Positions 1-5,925 of a DNA stretch of 7,302 bases are shown piece by piece. Source of the stretch: Acidobacteriota bacterium (GTDB lineage: Bacteria > Acidobacteriota > Terriglobia > Acidiferrales > UBA7541); assembly GCA_003133505.1 (NCBI GenBank), contig PKXT01000209.1, positions 1-7,302 on the forward strand, in the 5' to 3' direction. Position 1 is the stretch's first letter. Every line of letters starts with the position of its first letter. The position numbers and the translations under genes are program-made. The notes under the pieces were generated by a model. The model did no database searches. It worked only from the letters and a program-made list of their open reading frames with translations, and was not told the origin of the DNA.

Positions 1-1222
1 TGTTGACGCCAGATGCTATGCCGGCCTGTTTCTGATTGACCGCGCTCATCACAATTGTTGTAAGGGGCGCGACGCTGATGGCCATGCCAATGCCGAGCAC
101 AAATATGCCAGGGAAGAATGTGCTCCAGTAAGAGCCGCCGATGCCGGGTCTCGCAAACAGCGCGAAGCCAACCGCTGCGATAAGTGGACCAATCACCAGC
201 AGCGACCTGGCACGGTAGCGGGTTAGAAGTCCGCCAGACCAGCGCGACAATAAAAACATCAGGATGATAAGCGGCAGCATGGCCCCGCCAGCTTCGGTCG
301 CCGTGTAGCCCTGCACTTGTATAAGATTCAGTGGAAGAAAGAAAAGCATCCCGATCAGCGCGCCGTAAAGAAAAAGCGTCAATAGATTCGCTCCGCTAAA
401 ATTCCGCGAGCGAAAAAGGGCCAGTGGAAGCATGGGCGAGGACGAGCGCGCCTCCACAATTACGAAAGCTATGAGGGCGATCGCGCCAATTACTCCCGCC
501 TTCGGCGCTGACTCAATAAACGCATACACAATGCCGCCGAGAGCAATCGTGATCAGAAGAGCGCCGGTCCAATCTAGTTGAACGACATCCCTTTTTGCAT
601 CACTTTCCTGTATCCGCCAGATGGCCAATGCGACGACCACCAGCGCAATGGGCAGGTTAATGAAGAATACCCATCGCCATGAAGCGTGCTGCACCAGCCA
701 TCCACCGAGCAAAGGGCCAATCGCCGTCGTAATCGCGGTGAAACCAGACCAGGTGCCAATGGCAGCGCCGCGTTTTTCGGGAACAAAAGAGACACTGATT
801 AAGGCGAGGCTGTTGGGTATGAGAAGAGCACCGCCGATGCCTTGCAGGCCCCGGAAGAGAATGAGCTGGGTGATATTGCCCGCCATTCCGCAACACAGCG
901 ACGCGACCGCAAAAATAACCACTCCGCCCGCGAACATCTTTCGGCGGCCGTAGAGATCGCCGAGCGATCCGCCCACAAGAAGCAGCGCGGCGAGAACGAG
1001 GGCATAGGATTCCACCACCCATTGCACCTGACTGATGGTCGCGCGCAGATTGGACTGCAAAGCGGGGAGCGCGACGTTGACCACCGTCCCGTCAATAAAC
1101 GCCATGCTGGAGCCGAGAATGGTTGCGGCGAGCACCCAGACGCCGCTGCCCGCGCAAGTCTCCCCGGGAACACCGGCCTTGATGGCCGCCTGATCACACG
1201 GAGAATTGCCAATGCTCGCCAT
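1..1222 (-). CDS. DHA2-family MFS multidrug exporter (EmrB/QacA type), C-terminus beyond left edge
   Basis: Reading the reverse strand from the ATG at 1222 gives 407 codons open to base 1, so the 3' end is missing. Family members run to roughly 470-530 residues with 14 membrane helices. Diagnostic motifs are visible: the DHA2 first-helix motif around residues 40-55 (MAFIDGTVVNVALPAL), MFS motif A at about 83-97 (LVGGSLGDLYGRRKMF), and an antiporter motif C (AIGPLLGGWL) in the fifth helix. Known members are inner-membrane proton-driven exporters of drugs or other small hydrophobic molecules; the substrate cannot be read from sequence. An in-frame TGA lies 9 bases upstream of the start, which fixes the N-terminus, but the ribosome site is weak: GAGAG is only 3 bases from the ATG. 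The gene follows the hydrolase gene by 60 bp on the same strand and is probably co-transcribed. Confidence 0.9.
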   Translation of the reverse strand, partial: MASIGNSPCDQAAIKAGVPGETCAGSGVWVLAATILGSSMAFIDGTVVNVALPALQSNLRATISQVQWVVESYALVLAALLLVGGSLGDLYGRRKMFAGGVVIFAVASLCCGMAGNITQLILFRGLQGIGGALLIPNSLALISVSFVPEKRGAAIGTWSGFTAITTAIGPLLGGWLVQHASWRWVFFINLPIALVVVALAIWRIQESDAKRDVVQLDWTGALLITIALGGIVYAFIESAPKAGVIGAIALIAFVIVEARSSSPMLPLALFRSRNFSGANLLTLFLYGALIGMLFFLPLNLIQVQGYTATEAGGAMLPLIILMFLLSRWSGGLLTRYRARSLLVIGPLIAAVGFALFARPGIGGSYWSTFFPGIFVLGIGMAISVAPLTTIVMSAVNQKQAGIASGVN

Positions 1223-1282
1223 ACGCTCTCACAAAGATTCCTCTTCGGCCCGGACGCATCGTTACTGGCGTGCAACAGCCCC

Positions 1283-2104
1283 TTACGTCTTTAGGAAACC
1301 GAGCAGATCCGCATTAATTTCATCCTTTAGAGTGGAACACATGCCGTGCGGCGCGCCGGGGTAGATTTTCAGCTTGGCGCCCTTCACCATCTTGGACGAC
1401 AAAAGCCCCGCGGCGCCGATAGGCACGATCTGGTCGGCATCTCCGTGGAGAACCAGGGTTGGCACGTCGAAGCGTTTGAGGTCTTCGGTGAAATCCGTTT
1501 CGGAGAAGGCCTTGATGCAGTCATAGACGGCTTTGTGGCCGGCCAACATTCCCTGCAACCAGAAGAAATCCCGGAGACCTTGGGACACCTTCGCGCCAGC
1601 GCGATTGGCGCCGTAGAATGGCGCGCTAAGGTCCTTGAAGAACTGCGCGCGGTCGGCAAGAACGTTGGCGCGAATCTCGTCGAACACTTTCATGGGCAAA
1701 CCGCCGGGATTGGCGGCGGTCTTCAACATAAGGGGCGGAACAGCACTGATGAGAACGGCCTTGGCGACGCGCTTGGTGCCATGGCGGCCAATGTAGCGGG
1801 CGACTTCACCGCCGCCGGTGGAATGGCCGATGTGGACAGCATTCTTCAGATCGAGAGCCTCGACGAGAGCGGCAAGGTCGTCCGCGTATGTATCCATGTC
1901 ATTTCCATTCCAGGGCTGGCTGGAACGGCCATGCCCGCGGCGATCATGGGCGATGCAGCGAAATCCGTGATCGCCAAGAAAGATCATCTGGTCTTCAAAA
2001 GCATCGGCGTTGAGCGGCCAGCCGTGGCTGAAAACCACCGGCTGCCCTTCGCCCCAGACCTTGTAATAAATCTGCGTTCCGTCTTTGGTGGTGATTGTTC
2101 GCAT
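1283..2104 (-). CDS. alpha/beta hydrolase, non-heme chloroperoxidase / arylesterase-like
   Basis: A complete 273-residue alpha/beta-hydrolase, matching the roughly 270-residue length of cofactor-free haloperoxidases and Pseudomonas-type arylesterases. The oxyanion-hole segment FSHGWPL is at residues 25-31. The nucleophile elbow GHSTGG has Ser95, the acid is most likely Asp224 in HGDADQIVP, and the base is His253 in APHGM, so the Ser-Asp-His triad is intact. Family enzymes hydrolyse small esters or lactones and show perhydrolase/haloperoxidase side activity; the natural substrate is usually unknown and cannot be inferred here. No signal peptide is seen, so it is probably cytoplasmic. The start is supported by AAGGAG 8 bases upstream. 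It lies 17 bp after the small membrane protein gene and 60 bp before the MFS exporter gene, suggesting one operon. A long antisense reading frame across it looks like a coding shadow. Confidence 0.92.
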   Translation of the reverse strand: MRTITTKDGTQIYYKVWGEGQPVVFSHGWPLNADAFEDQMIFLGDHGFRCIAHDRRGHGRSSQPWNGNDMDTYADDLAALVEALDLKNAVHIGHSTGGGEVARYIGRHGTKRVAKAVLISAVPPLMLKTAANPGGLPMKVFDEIRANVLADRAQFFKDLSAPFYGANRAGAKVSQGLRDFFWLQGMLAGHKAVYDCIKAFSETDFTEDLKRFDVPTLVLHGDADQIVPIGAAGLLSSKMVKGAKLKIYPGAPHGMCSTLKDEINADLLGFLKT

Positions 2105-2121
2105 GATTTTTTCTCCTTTAA

Positions 2122-2346
2122 TTATGATTGCTGCTTGTCCCCAAATGCGGCGGCGTCCTGGCGGTGGTCAATTTGAATTTTTGGGGGATTCAGGTACATG
2201 CGGATGTTTGCCACTACGAGCAGCGGCACGGCTGAAAGCAGAACAATCTTTGGCGGGGCTCCCTCAACGTAGCACCAAATCAAGGCCGCTACTATCAATA
2301 CATTGATCACCACCGCTTTGATTCCCGCCAACGTCTTTTCGGTCAT
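2122..2346 (-). CDS. small two-helix membrane protein of unknown function
   Basis: A 74-residue protein with two hydrophobic stretches, about residues 8-27 and 33-52, separated by a short EGAPPK turn. A polar charged tail (KIQIDHRQDAAAFGDKQQS) follows. This predicts a helical hairpin in the inner membrane. I do not recognise the family. The start is uncertain: the chosen ATG (2346) begins a natural-looking N-terminus (MTEKTLAG), but in-frame ATG 2370 and GTG 2400 are possible, and none has a strong Shine-Dalgarno sequence. The stop is 17 bp before the hydrolase ATG, and the hydrolase ribosome site sits in that gap, so this is probably the first gene of the operon with the hydrolase and exporter. 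No catalytic motif is visible. Confidence 0.6.
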   Translation of the reverse strand: MTEKTLAGIKAVVINVLIVAALIWCYVEGAPPKIVLLSAVPLLVVANIRMYLNPPKIQIDHRQDAAAFGDKQQS

Positions 2347-2400
2347 CCGAGGGCACTCGAACTCGCGCATTGAGATTCTAGCCAAAATAGCGCAAGACAC

Positions 2401-2543
2401 CTATTCAAATTTCGGACCATAACCAAACACAATATAGTGGAGGGTGGCCACGCTATGGGAGACGCCAATTCAATGGTGAATCCGATTTCACCGGGCATGG
2501 TCTAATGTTTACTACGATTTCTGCTGAACGTTCGAGGTGAACA
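2401..2543. promoter_or_regulatory. divergent intergenic region with an 18-bp inverted repeat (candidate operator)
   Basis: This region separates the leftward hydrolase/exporter operon from the rightward flavoprotein gene, so promoters for both should lie here. The clearest signal is a perfect inverted repeat GGTGAA-N6-TTCACC at 2475-2492, its right arm ending 51 bp before the flavoprotein ATG; that size suits a dimeric repressor or activator. A TATAGT hexamer (2433-2438, plus strand) and the overlapping TATATT on the minus strand could be -10 elements, but I see no good -35 for either. A palindromic GTGGCCAC lies at 2444-2451. The flavoprotein ribosome site GAGGTGA is at 2534-2540. Confidence 0.4.
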
Positions 2544-4214
2544 ATGTCTTCTCCGATTTTACCCAGCGCGCTCGACGCACGAACCCAGGCGTTTCCCATT
2601 CTTACCGCGGCTCAAATTGATCGCGTGCGCCCGGGCAGCAAGCCGCGAAGCGTCCATCGGGACGAGATCCTATTTGAACCGGGCGACACGAACGTGCCAT
2701 TTTTCGTCCTGCTCTCCGGCACCATGGTGATAGTGCAGCCGGACTTAGTAGGCGAGCGCACAGTGGCAACTCACGGCCCCGGCGAATTTACCGGCGAGAT
2801 GCCTATGATCTCCGGGCGGCGCGCCCTGGTACGCGGCCGCGTGGTCGAGCCGGGCGAGTTTCTGGAGCTGAGTGCGGATGGCCTGCGGTCGCTGGTCGCC
2901 AAAGACGCAGAACTGAGCGAAATTTTCATGCGGGCGTTCATCCTACGGCGGCTGCAGCTCATCAACAGCGGCCAAGGCAACGTGATTTTGATGGGTTCGC
3001 GCCACTCGGCCAACACCCTGCGCCTGCGCGAATTTCTGAGCCGCAATGAACACCCCTATACCTACGTGGACCTCGACACGGACAAAACTTCGCAGGAGCT
3101 TCTCGATCGCTTCGAGGTGACCTTGAACGAAATTCCCGTGCTGGTCTGCAATGCCCGGTCGGTGATGCGAAATCCTTCGATGCAGGAATTGGCCGATTGC
3201 TTGGGGCTGAATACCGGGGTTGACGAATCGCAGCTTCGCGATCTAATTATCGTGGGCGCGGGGCCGTCGGGCCTGGCAGCGGCGGTATATGCGGCCTCCG
3301 AAGGGTTGAACGTCCTAGTGATTGAGGGCACCACACCCGGAGGGCAAGCGGGATCGAGCTCCAAAATTGAAAACTATCTGGGCTTTCCCCTGGGCCTTTC
3401 GGGCCAGGAACTGGTGGCGCGGGCCATAGCCCAGACGGAAAAGTTTGGGGCCAAAATGATGGTGGCGCACAGCGTCGCGCATCTGGAATGCGGGAAACAT
3501 CCCTACAAAGTAGTGCTGGATAATGGCAATAAAATCGCGGGGCGCGCGGTGGTGATTGCCACCGGAGCGCAATACAACAAGCCGGCCATCGCCAATCTTG
3601 AAAAGTTCGAAAACCAGGGAGTGTATTACGGCGCGACTTACATGGAATCGCAGTTGTGCGAAGACGAAGATCTCATCGTGGTTGGAGGGGGCAATTCCGC
3701 TGGACAGGCGGCGGTATTCCTCTCCCAGTCAGCCGGCAAAGTCCACATGCTGGTGCGCGGAAGCCGCCTTTCCGACAGCATGTCGCGCTATTTGATTCAG
3801 CGCATCGAAGAGAATCCCGGAATTGAAGTTCACTTTAAGACGGAAATCGTGACCCTGGATGGCGACGCGCATCTGGAACACGTCACCTGGCAGGACAAAG
3901 CCAGCGGCGAAACTTCAAGTCGCGAGATTCGGCATGTATTCATTATGGCGGGAGCGTCCCCAGGGACGGACTGGTTGCGCGGCTGTGTCGCCATGGACCC
4001 CAAGGGATTCATCCTTACCGGGCGCGATTTGGATGCGGCGACCGAAGGGCACGCTTGGAAACTAGCCCGCGCTCCTCAAATGCTGGAAACGAGCCTGCCG
4101 GGGGTGTTTGCGGTGGGTGACGTCCGCGCAGGTAATGTAAAGCGGGTAGCGTCCGCTGTAGGCGAAGGCGCAATTGCCGTGCATCTTGTACACCGCGCGC
4201 TGGCCGAGCTTTAG
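2544..4214 (+). CDS. cyclic-nucleotide-binding domain / thioredoxin-like / thioredoxin-reductase-like FAD oxidoreductase fusion
   Basis: A complete 556-residue three-module protein with no signal peptide or membrane helix, so probably cytoplasmic. Residues about 20-140 form a CAP/CNBD-like beta-roll; the cassette around 80-95 keeps Gly84-Glu85 and Arg93 but is a little shorter than in CAP. Residues about 146-225 look like a glutaredoxin/thioredoxin fold, but the site normally occupied by CXXC reads SRHSAN (152-157). Residues 232-556 resemble low-molecular-weight thioredoxin reductase: FAD Rossmann motif GAGPSG (238-243), ATG (340 region), NADPH motif GGGNSAG (381-387) and C-terminal FAD motif GVFAVGD (520-526). 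The reductase CXXC is also absent: G-A-T-Y (363-366) stands where E. coli TrxB has CATC. The only cysteines are 202, 219, 316, 372 and 481, all isolated. The fold and cofactors are well supported; disulfide reductase activity is not. An NAD(P)H-dependent role controlled by a ligand at the N-terminal domain is my inference. The start has GAGG 6 bases upstream. Confidence 0.9.
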   Translation: MSSPILPSALDARTQAFPILTAAQIDRVRPGSKPRSVHRDEILFEPGDTNVPFFVLLSGTMVIVQPDLVGERTVATHGPGEFTGEMPMISGRRALVRGRVVEPGEFLELSADGLRSLVAKDAELSEIFMRAFILRRLQLINSGQGNVILMGSRHSANTLRLREFLSRNEHPYTYVDLDTDKTSQELLDRFEVTLNEIPVLVCNARSVMRNPSMQELADCLGLNTGVDESQLRDLIIVGAGPSGLAAAVYAASEGLNVLVIEGTTPGGQAGSSSKIENYLGFPLGLSGQELVARAIAQTEKFGAKMMVAHSVAHLECGKHPYKVVLDNGNKIAGRAVVIATGAQYNKPAIANLEKFENQGVYYGATYMESQLCEDEDLIVVGGGNSAGQAAVFLSQSAGKVHMLVRGSRLSDSMSRYLIQRIEENPGIEVHFKTEIVTLDGDAHLEHVTWQDKASGETSSREIRHVFIMAGASPGTDWLRGCVAMDPKGFILTGRDLDAATEGHAWKLARAPQMLETSLPGVFAVGDVRAGNVKRVASAVGEGAIAVHLVHRALAEL

Positions 4215-4368
4215 GAAGCACACGCGCCGAAATCGGGAGCTATCATATCAGATACATTTAGCGCCGATACGGACTTGTCATCCACATCGCCACTTTTGGC
4301 ATCTCGTTACTTTGAACTGACCAAGAGCCGCAGTCAGCGCCTTTTGCCCCATGCGACACGAGGAATTC

Positions 4369-4782
4369 TTAAAGCCACTTCATTCTGATGATTTCTACAA
4401 CCGACGATGATATGAGTACCGCCGCCGTCGTCATATCCTGGACAGGCCGGATGAGCTTCTGGGAGTTTCCCCGACAGAGAGGGCAATAAGGGCCGCTCTC
4501 AGAACCATCACTTTTCTTTTTCCAATAGGACTCATCGTGAAAGAGAACGCCTACGTTAAGTTGAATTTGCTGGTTGAGCGAGAGAGTTTCTTCGCGAAGA
4601 GTCCTATTCTCGTCCCGGAGTGTAAGAATCTGTTGCTGAGTATCAATTAATTGCTCTTGAACATCGGCAATCGCGGTGTTAATTTCGGCCTTAATTTTCT
4701 GGTCTTCGACTTCACGTACAAGCTCAAGCAATTTCTTGACTGAGCTTAGGGCTGTAACCATTGCTGCAACAGTCGACGGCAT
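4369..4782 (-). CDS. coiled-coil protein with a partial zinc-ribbon motif, probably frameshifted near its C-terminus
   Basis: This 137-residue frame begins at an ATG preceded by AGGGAG with an 8-base gap, clearly better than the in-frame TTG at 4806. Residues about 15-75 are charged and heptad-like (repeated Leu/Ile with Glu/Gln/Arg), predicting a coiled coil. Next come a short YWKKKSDGSESGPYCPLC segment with Cys100 and Cys103, then an ordinary tail. Proteins of this general layout usually end in a zinc ribbon with two pairs of metal ligands, but here only the first CXXC is in frame. The -1 frame, entered near residue 116, supplies a Cys-x-x-His pair and stops at 4334, so the true or ancestral end may be there. 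The function is unknown; a structural or DNA-associated role is only a guess. It lies 62 bp downstream of the HdeD-like gene on the same strand. Confidence 0.7.
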   Translation of the reverse strand: MPSTVAAMVTALSSVKKLLELVREVEDQKIKAEINTAIADVQEQLIDTQQQILTLRDENRTLREETLSLNQQIQLNVGVLFHDESYWKKKSDGSESGPYCPLCRGNSQKLIRPVQDMTTAAVLISSSVVEIIRMKWL

Positions 4783-4844
4783 CTCGACGGCTCCCTCTTG
4801 AGTCAACCAGATTATCGTGGATTAGGGATTTTCGCGGTTCGCGA

Positions 4845-5387
4845 TTACGCAACCACGGAACGCACTGCCGATGCGGCGAATAGGCGCCCGGTTCCTTCCA
4901 GCACCAAGCGAATCCCTATCAGCGTGCCGATGAACCAAACCGAGCTCATTGGCCAGTGCGACCAGATAAGAATCCCCAGTACCAGGGAAACCAACCCGTC
5001 AAAAAGCAGCCATCCGGAGCCAGGTTGCGGCCGCAGGCGAAATCCATAGAAGAGGGTGGATATTCCGTCCACCACGAAAACCACGGCCAGTATCAAAGTG
5101 AGCGTCACCAGCGCCGCGGTCGGATGGATAATCAGGTACGCGCCCACAACCACGTCCAGAATTCCGATCAGCAGGTGCAGAGCAAAATTGCCGCCGTGGC
5201 GGGAACCAAACGCATGGACAATTTCAACGATGCCGGCCACGAGCAAGGCCCAGCCGATCAGAAGCGTCACGGCCAGCCCGGCGATTTCGGGGACAATGAT
5301 CGCGGCAAAACCGAGCAGAATTACCAGAACCGAAAGGACGATTGCCACGGTGGAAGCTTTCTTCACTTGTACCGCAAGTTCGCTCAT
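4845..5387 (-). CDS. HdeD-family (DUF308) six-helix membrane protein
   Basis: This 180-residue protein is almost entirely hydrophobic, with six predicted helices at about 13-33, 35-57, 68-89, 91-115, 124-145 and 148-170. The helices fall into three similar hairpin repeats, each with a pattern like G-hydrophobic-P at the turn (IIVPEIAG, IIHPTAAL, SHWPMSS) and ending in an I/L-x-E/D-G-type segment (VAGIVEIVHAF, VVDGISTLFYGF, VLEGTGRLF). That triplicated layout and length are typical of the HdeD/DUF308 family. E. coli HdeD is an inner-membrane protein linked to acid resistance at high cell density; the molecular activity of the family is not established, so acid tolerance here is only a family-based suggestion. 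The start is supported by AGGAGG 9 bases upstream. A good promoter and a palindromic leader element lie upstream, and the coiled-coil gene follows 62 bp downstream. Confidence 0.88.
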   Translation of the reverse strand: MSELAVQVKKASTVAIVLSVLVILLGFAAIIVPEIAGLAVTLLIGWALLVAGIVEIVHAFGSRHGGNFALHLLIGILDVVVGAYLIIHPTAALVTLTLILAVVFVVDGISTLFYGFRLRPQPGSGWLLFDGLVSLVLGILIWSHWPMSSVWFIGTLIGIRLVLEGTGRLFAASAVRSVVA

Positions 5388-5417
5388 CTTCCATTCCCTC
5401 CTGAATTTCGAATGACC

Positions 5418-5433
5418 GGCGGCTGCAGCCGCC
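5418..5433. repeat. 16-bp perfect palindrome GGCGGCTGCAGCCGCC in the HdeD-like leader
   Basis: A perfect self-complementary 16-mer lying between the predicted transcription start (near 5453) and the ribosome site (5395-5402) of the HdeD-like gene. As DNA it could be an operator for a dimeric regulator. As RNA it can fold into a 6-bp GC stem with a TGCA loop, 15 bases upstream of the Shine-Dalgarno sequence. It has no T-run typical of a terminator. Confidence 0.6.
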
Positions 5434-5459
5434 TGTTTGACTGCTGCAAGGCCGCTGTT

Positions 5460-5488
5460 CTTTTAGACCTTTTCGCGGTGCCCGTCAA
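5460..5488 (-). promoter_or_regulatory. sigma70-type promoter for the HdeD-like gene
   Basis: On the minus strand, TTGACG (5488-5483, five of six matches to the -35 consensus) is followed by a 17-base spacer and TAAAAG (5465-5460, four of six matches to the -10). The predicted start near 5453 would give a leader of about 65 nt that includes the 5418-5433 palindrome. Confidence 0.55.
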
Positions 5489-5608
5489 GCCCAGTTCGAA
5501 AACAGAAGGCGCTATGCTCCCGCAGCCTTCGCGCGAGTTTGGACACATATTATGGAAGCGGCCGCTCTGTTTGCCGTGCAAAACGTAAGCGAAGAACATC
5601 TTGTCGAA

Positions 5609-5653
5609 TGGCGCGCCCGGAGGGACTTGAACCCCTAACCATCTGCTTAGAAG
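5609..5653 (-). pseudogene. 3' half of a tRNA-Arg(UCU) gene, probable attachment site of an integrated element
   Basis: On the minus strand this reads from the anticodon loop to the CCA end of a tRNA: loop CTTCTAA (5653-5647, anticodon TCT), 3' anticodon stem GCAGA, 5-base variable loop, T-arm AGGGG-TTCAAGT-CCCTC, acceptor strand CGGGCGC, discriminator G and encoded CCA (5611-5609). The 5' half is missing: the five bases before the loop (CCTAT) cannot pair with GCAGA, and no GCGCCCG acceptor strand or D-arm occurs at the expected distance. The T-stem has one A-C mismatch and one G-U pair. A 45-bp tRNA 3' segment ending sharply at the anticodon loop is the classic copy left by tyrosine-recombinase integration. 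By that geometry the inserted DNA would lie to the right (above 5653). Confidence 0.7.
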
Positions 5654-5718
5654 ATAGGGGAATAAACCAATAAGGCCAATGTTTCGTATTGCTTACGGAA
5701 AACAGAGTGCCACTTTCC

Positions 5719-5741
5719 TGCACCCAAACTTGCACCCAAAC
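5719..5741. repeat. two 11-bp direct repeats TGCACCCAAAC, 12-bp period
   Basis: Exact copies at 5719-5729 and 5731-5741 separated by one T. The second copy runs into the outer stem of the adjoining hairpin. The spacing of just over one helical turn is what paired recombinase-arm, excisionase or regulator sites often show, but no protein in the window can be tied to it. Confidence 0.5.
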
Positions 5742-5783
5742 AAATGCCCCGGTTCTCAGTGTTGAGGATCGGGGCGTTTGTTT
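5738..5783. terminator. long bidirectional intrinsic-terminator-like hairpin
   Basis: The arms 5738-5758 and 5763-5783 pair over 21 positions (three G-U pairs) around a GTGT loop. The core is GC-rich (GCCCCG/CGGGGC), and the outer stem is A-rich on the left and T-rich on the right, continuing to 5784. This is the form of a rho-independent terminator usable in both directions. No gene in the window reads into it, because both neighbours point away. Confidence 0.65.
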
Positions 5784-5836
5784 TGCGTGGGATCGCGTGG
5801 GTGACGCAAGAATCATCGACGGCGAGCATTCAGATA

Positions 5837-5842
5837 TATAAT
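5837..5842 (+). promoter_or_regulatory. consensus -10 element upstream of the VCBS gene
   Basis: A perfect TATAAT lies 83 bp before the VCBS-protein ATG and would give a leader of roughly 75 nt. The hexamer 17 bases upstream (CATCGA) does not resemble a -35, so this may be an activator-dependent promoter or a chance match. Confidence 0.35.
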
Positions 5843-5925
5843 AAGCGTCAGGAGTTCCCCCTCATTTGGCAATTTCATCAAGGCATCGGGCCACGATCGG
5901 CCAGCAGGGTCACAGGAGAGTCACA

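Larger units (their letters stand above)
5388..5925. other. 538-bp gene-free junction between the divergent HdeD-like and VCBS genes
   Basis: I see no credible protein gene here; the short frames in this stretch are low-complexity shadows. From left to right it holds the HdeD-like ribosome site, a 16-bp palindrome, a minus-strand promoter, a truncated tRNA-Arg 3' half, two direct repeats, a long A/T-flanked hairpin, and a -10 element with the ribosome site (AGGAG, 5914-5918) of the VCBS gene. The mix suggests a recombination boundary rather than a simple promoter region. Confidence 0.7.

Noticed and set aside
574..1294. Several open frames on both strands inside the exporter region
   Set aside because: Their products are Arg/Ser/Pro-rich shadows. 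The true frame has all DHA2 motifs and is open from 1222 to base 1.
1346..2176. A 276-residue plus-strand open frame antisense to the hydrolase gene
   Set aside because: The opposite strand encodes an intact alpha/beta hydrolase with full catalytic triad and a strong ribosome site; the antisense protein shows no recognisable motif and is best explained as a coding shadow.
2455..2505. A 16-codon mini-ORF upstream of the flavoprotein gene, possible leader peptide
   Set aside because: It has a possible GGAGGG upstream, but no run of regulatory codons and no attenuator-like hairpins after it; chance is the simpler explanation.
4317..4337. CTGAC-N11-GTCAG inverted repeat between the convergent flavoprotein and coiled-coil genes, considered as a terminator
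   Set aside because: The stem is only 5 bp and no T-run follows on either strand; too weak to call.
5738..5783. Possible integron attC site
   Set aside because: The hairpin is too perfect and lacks the GTTRRRY / RYYYAAC core boxes and the extrahelical bases of attC; no integron integrase is visible.
5550..5816. An 88-residue minus-strand frame across the tRNA scar and hairpin
   Set aside because: It translates structural RNA and direct repeats (hence FVWVQVWVQ), has no ribosome site and no family resemblance.
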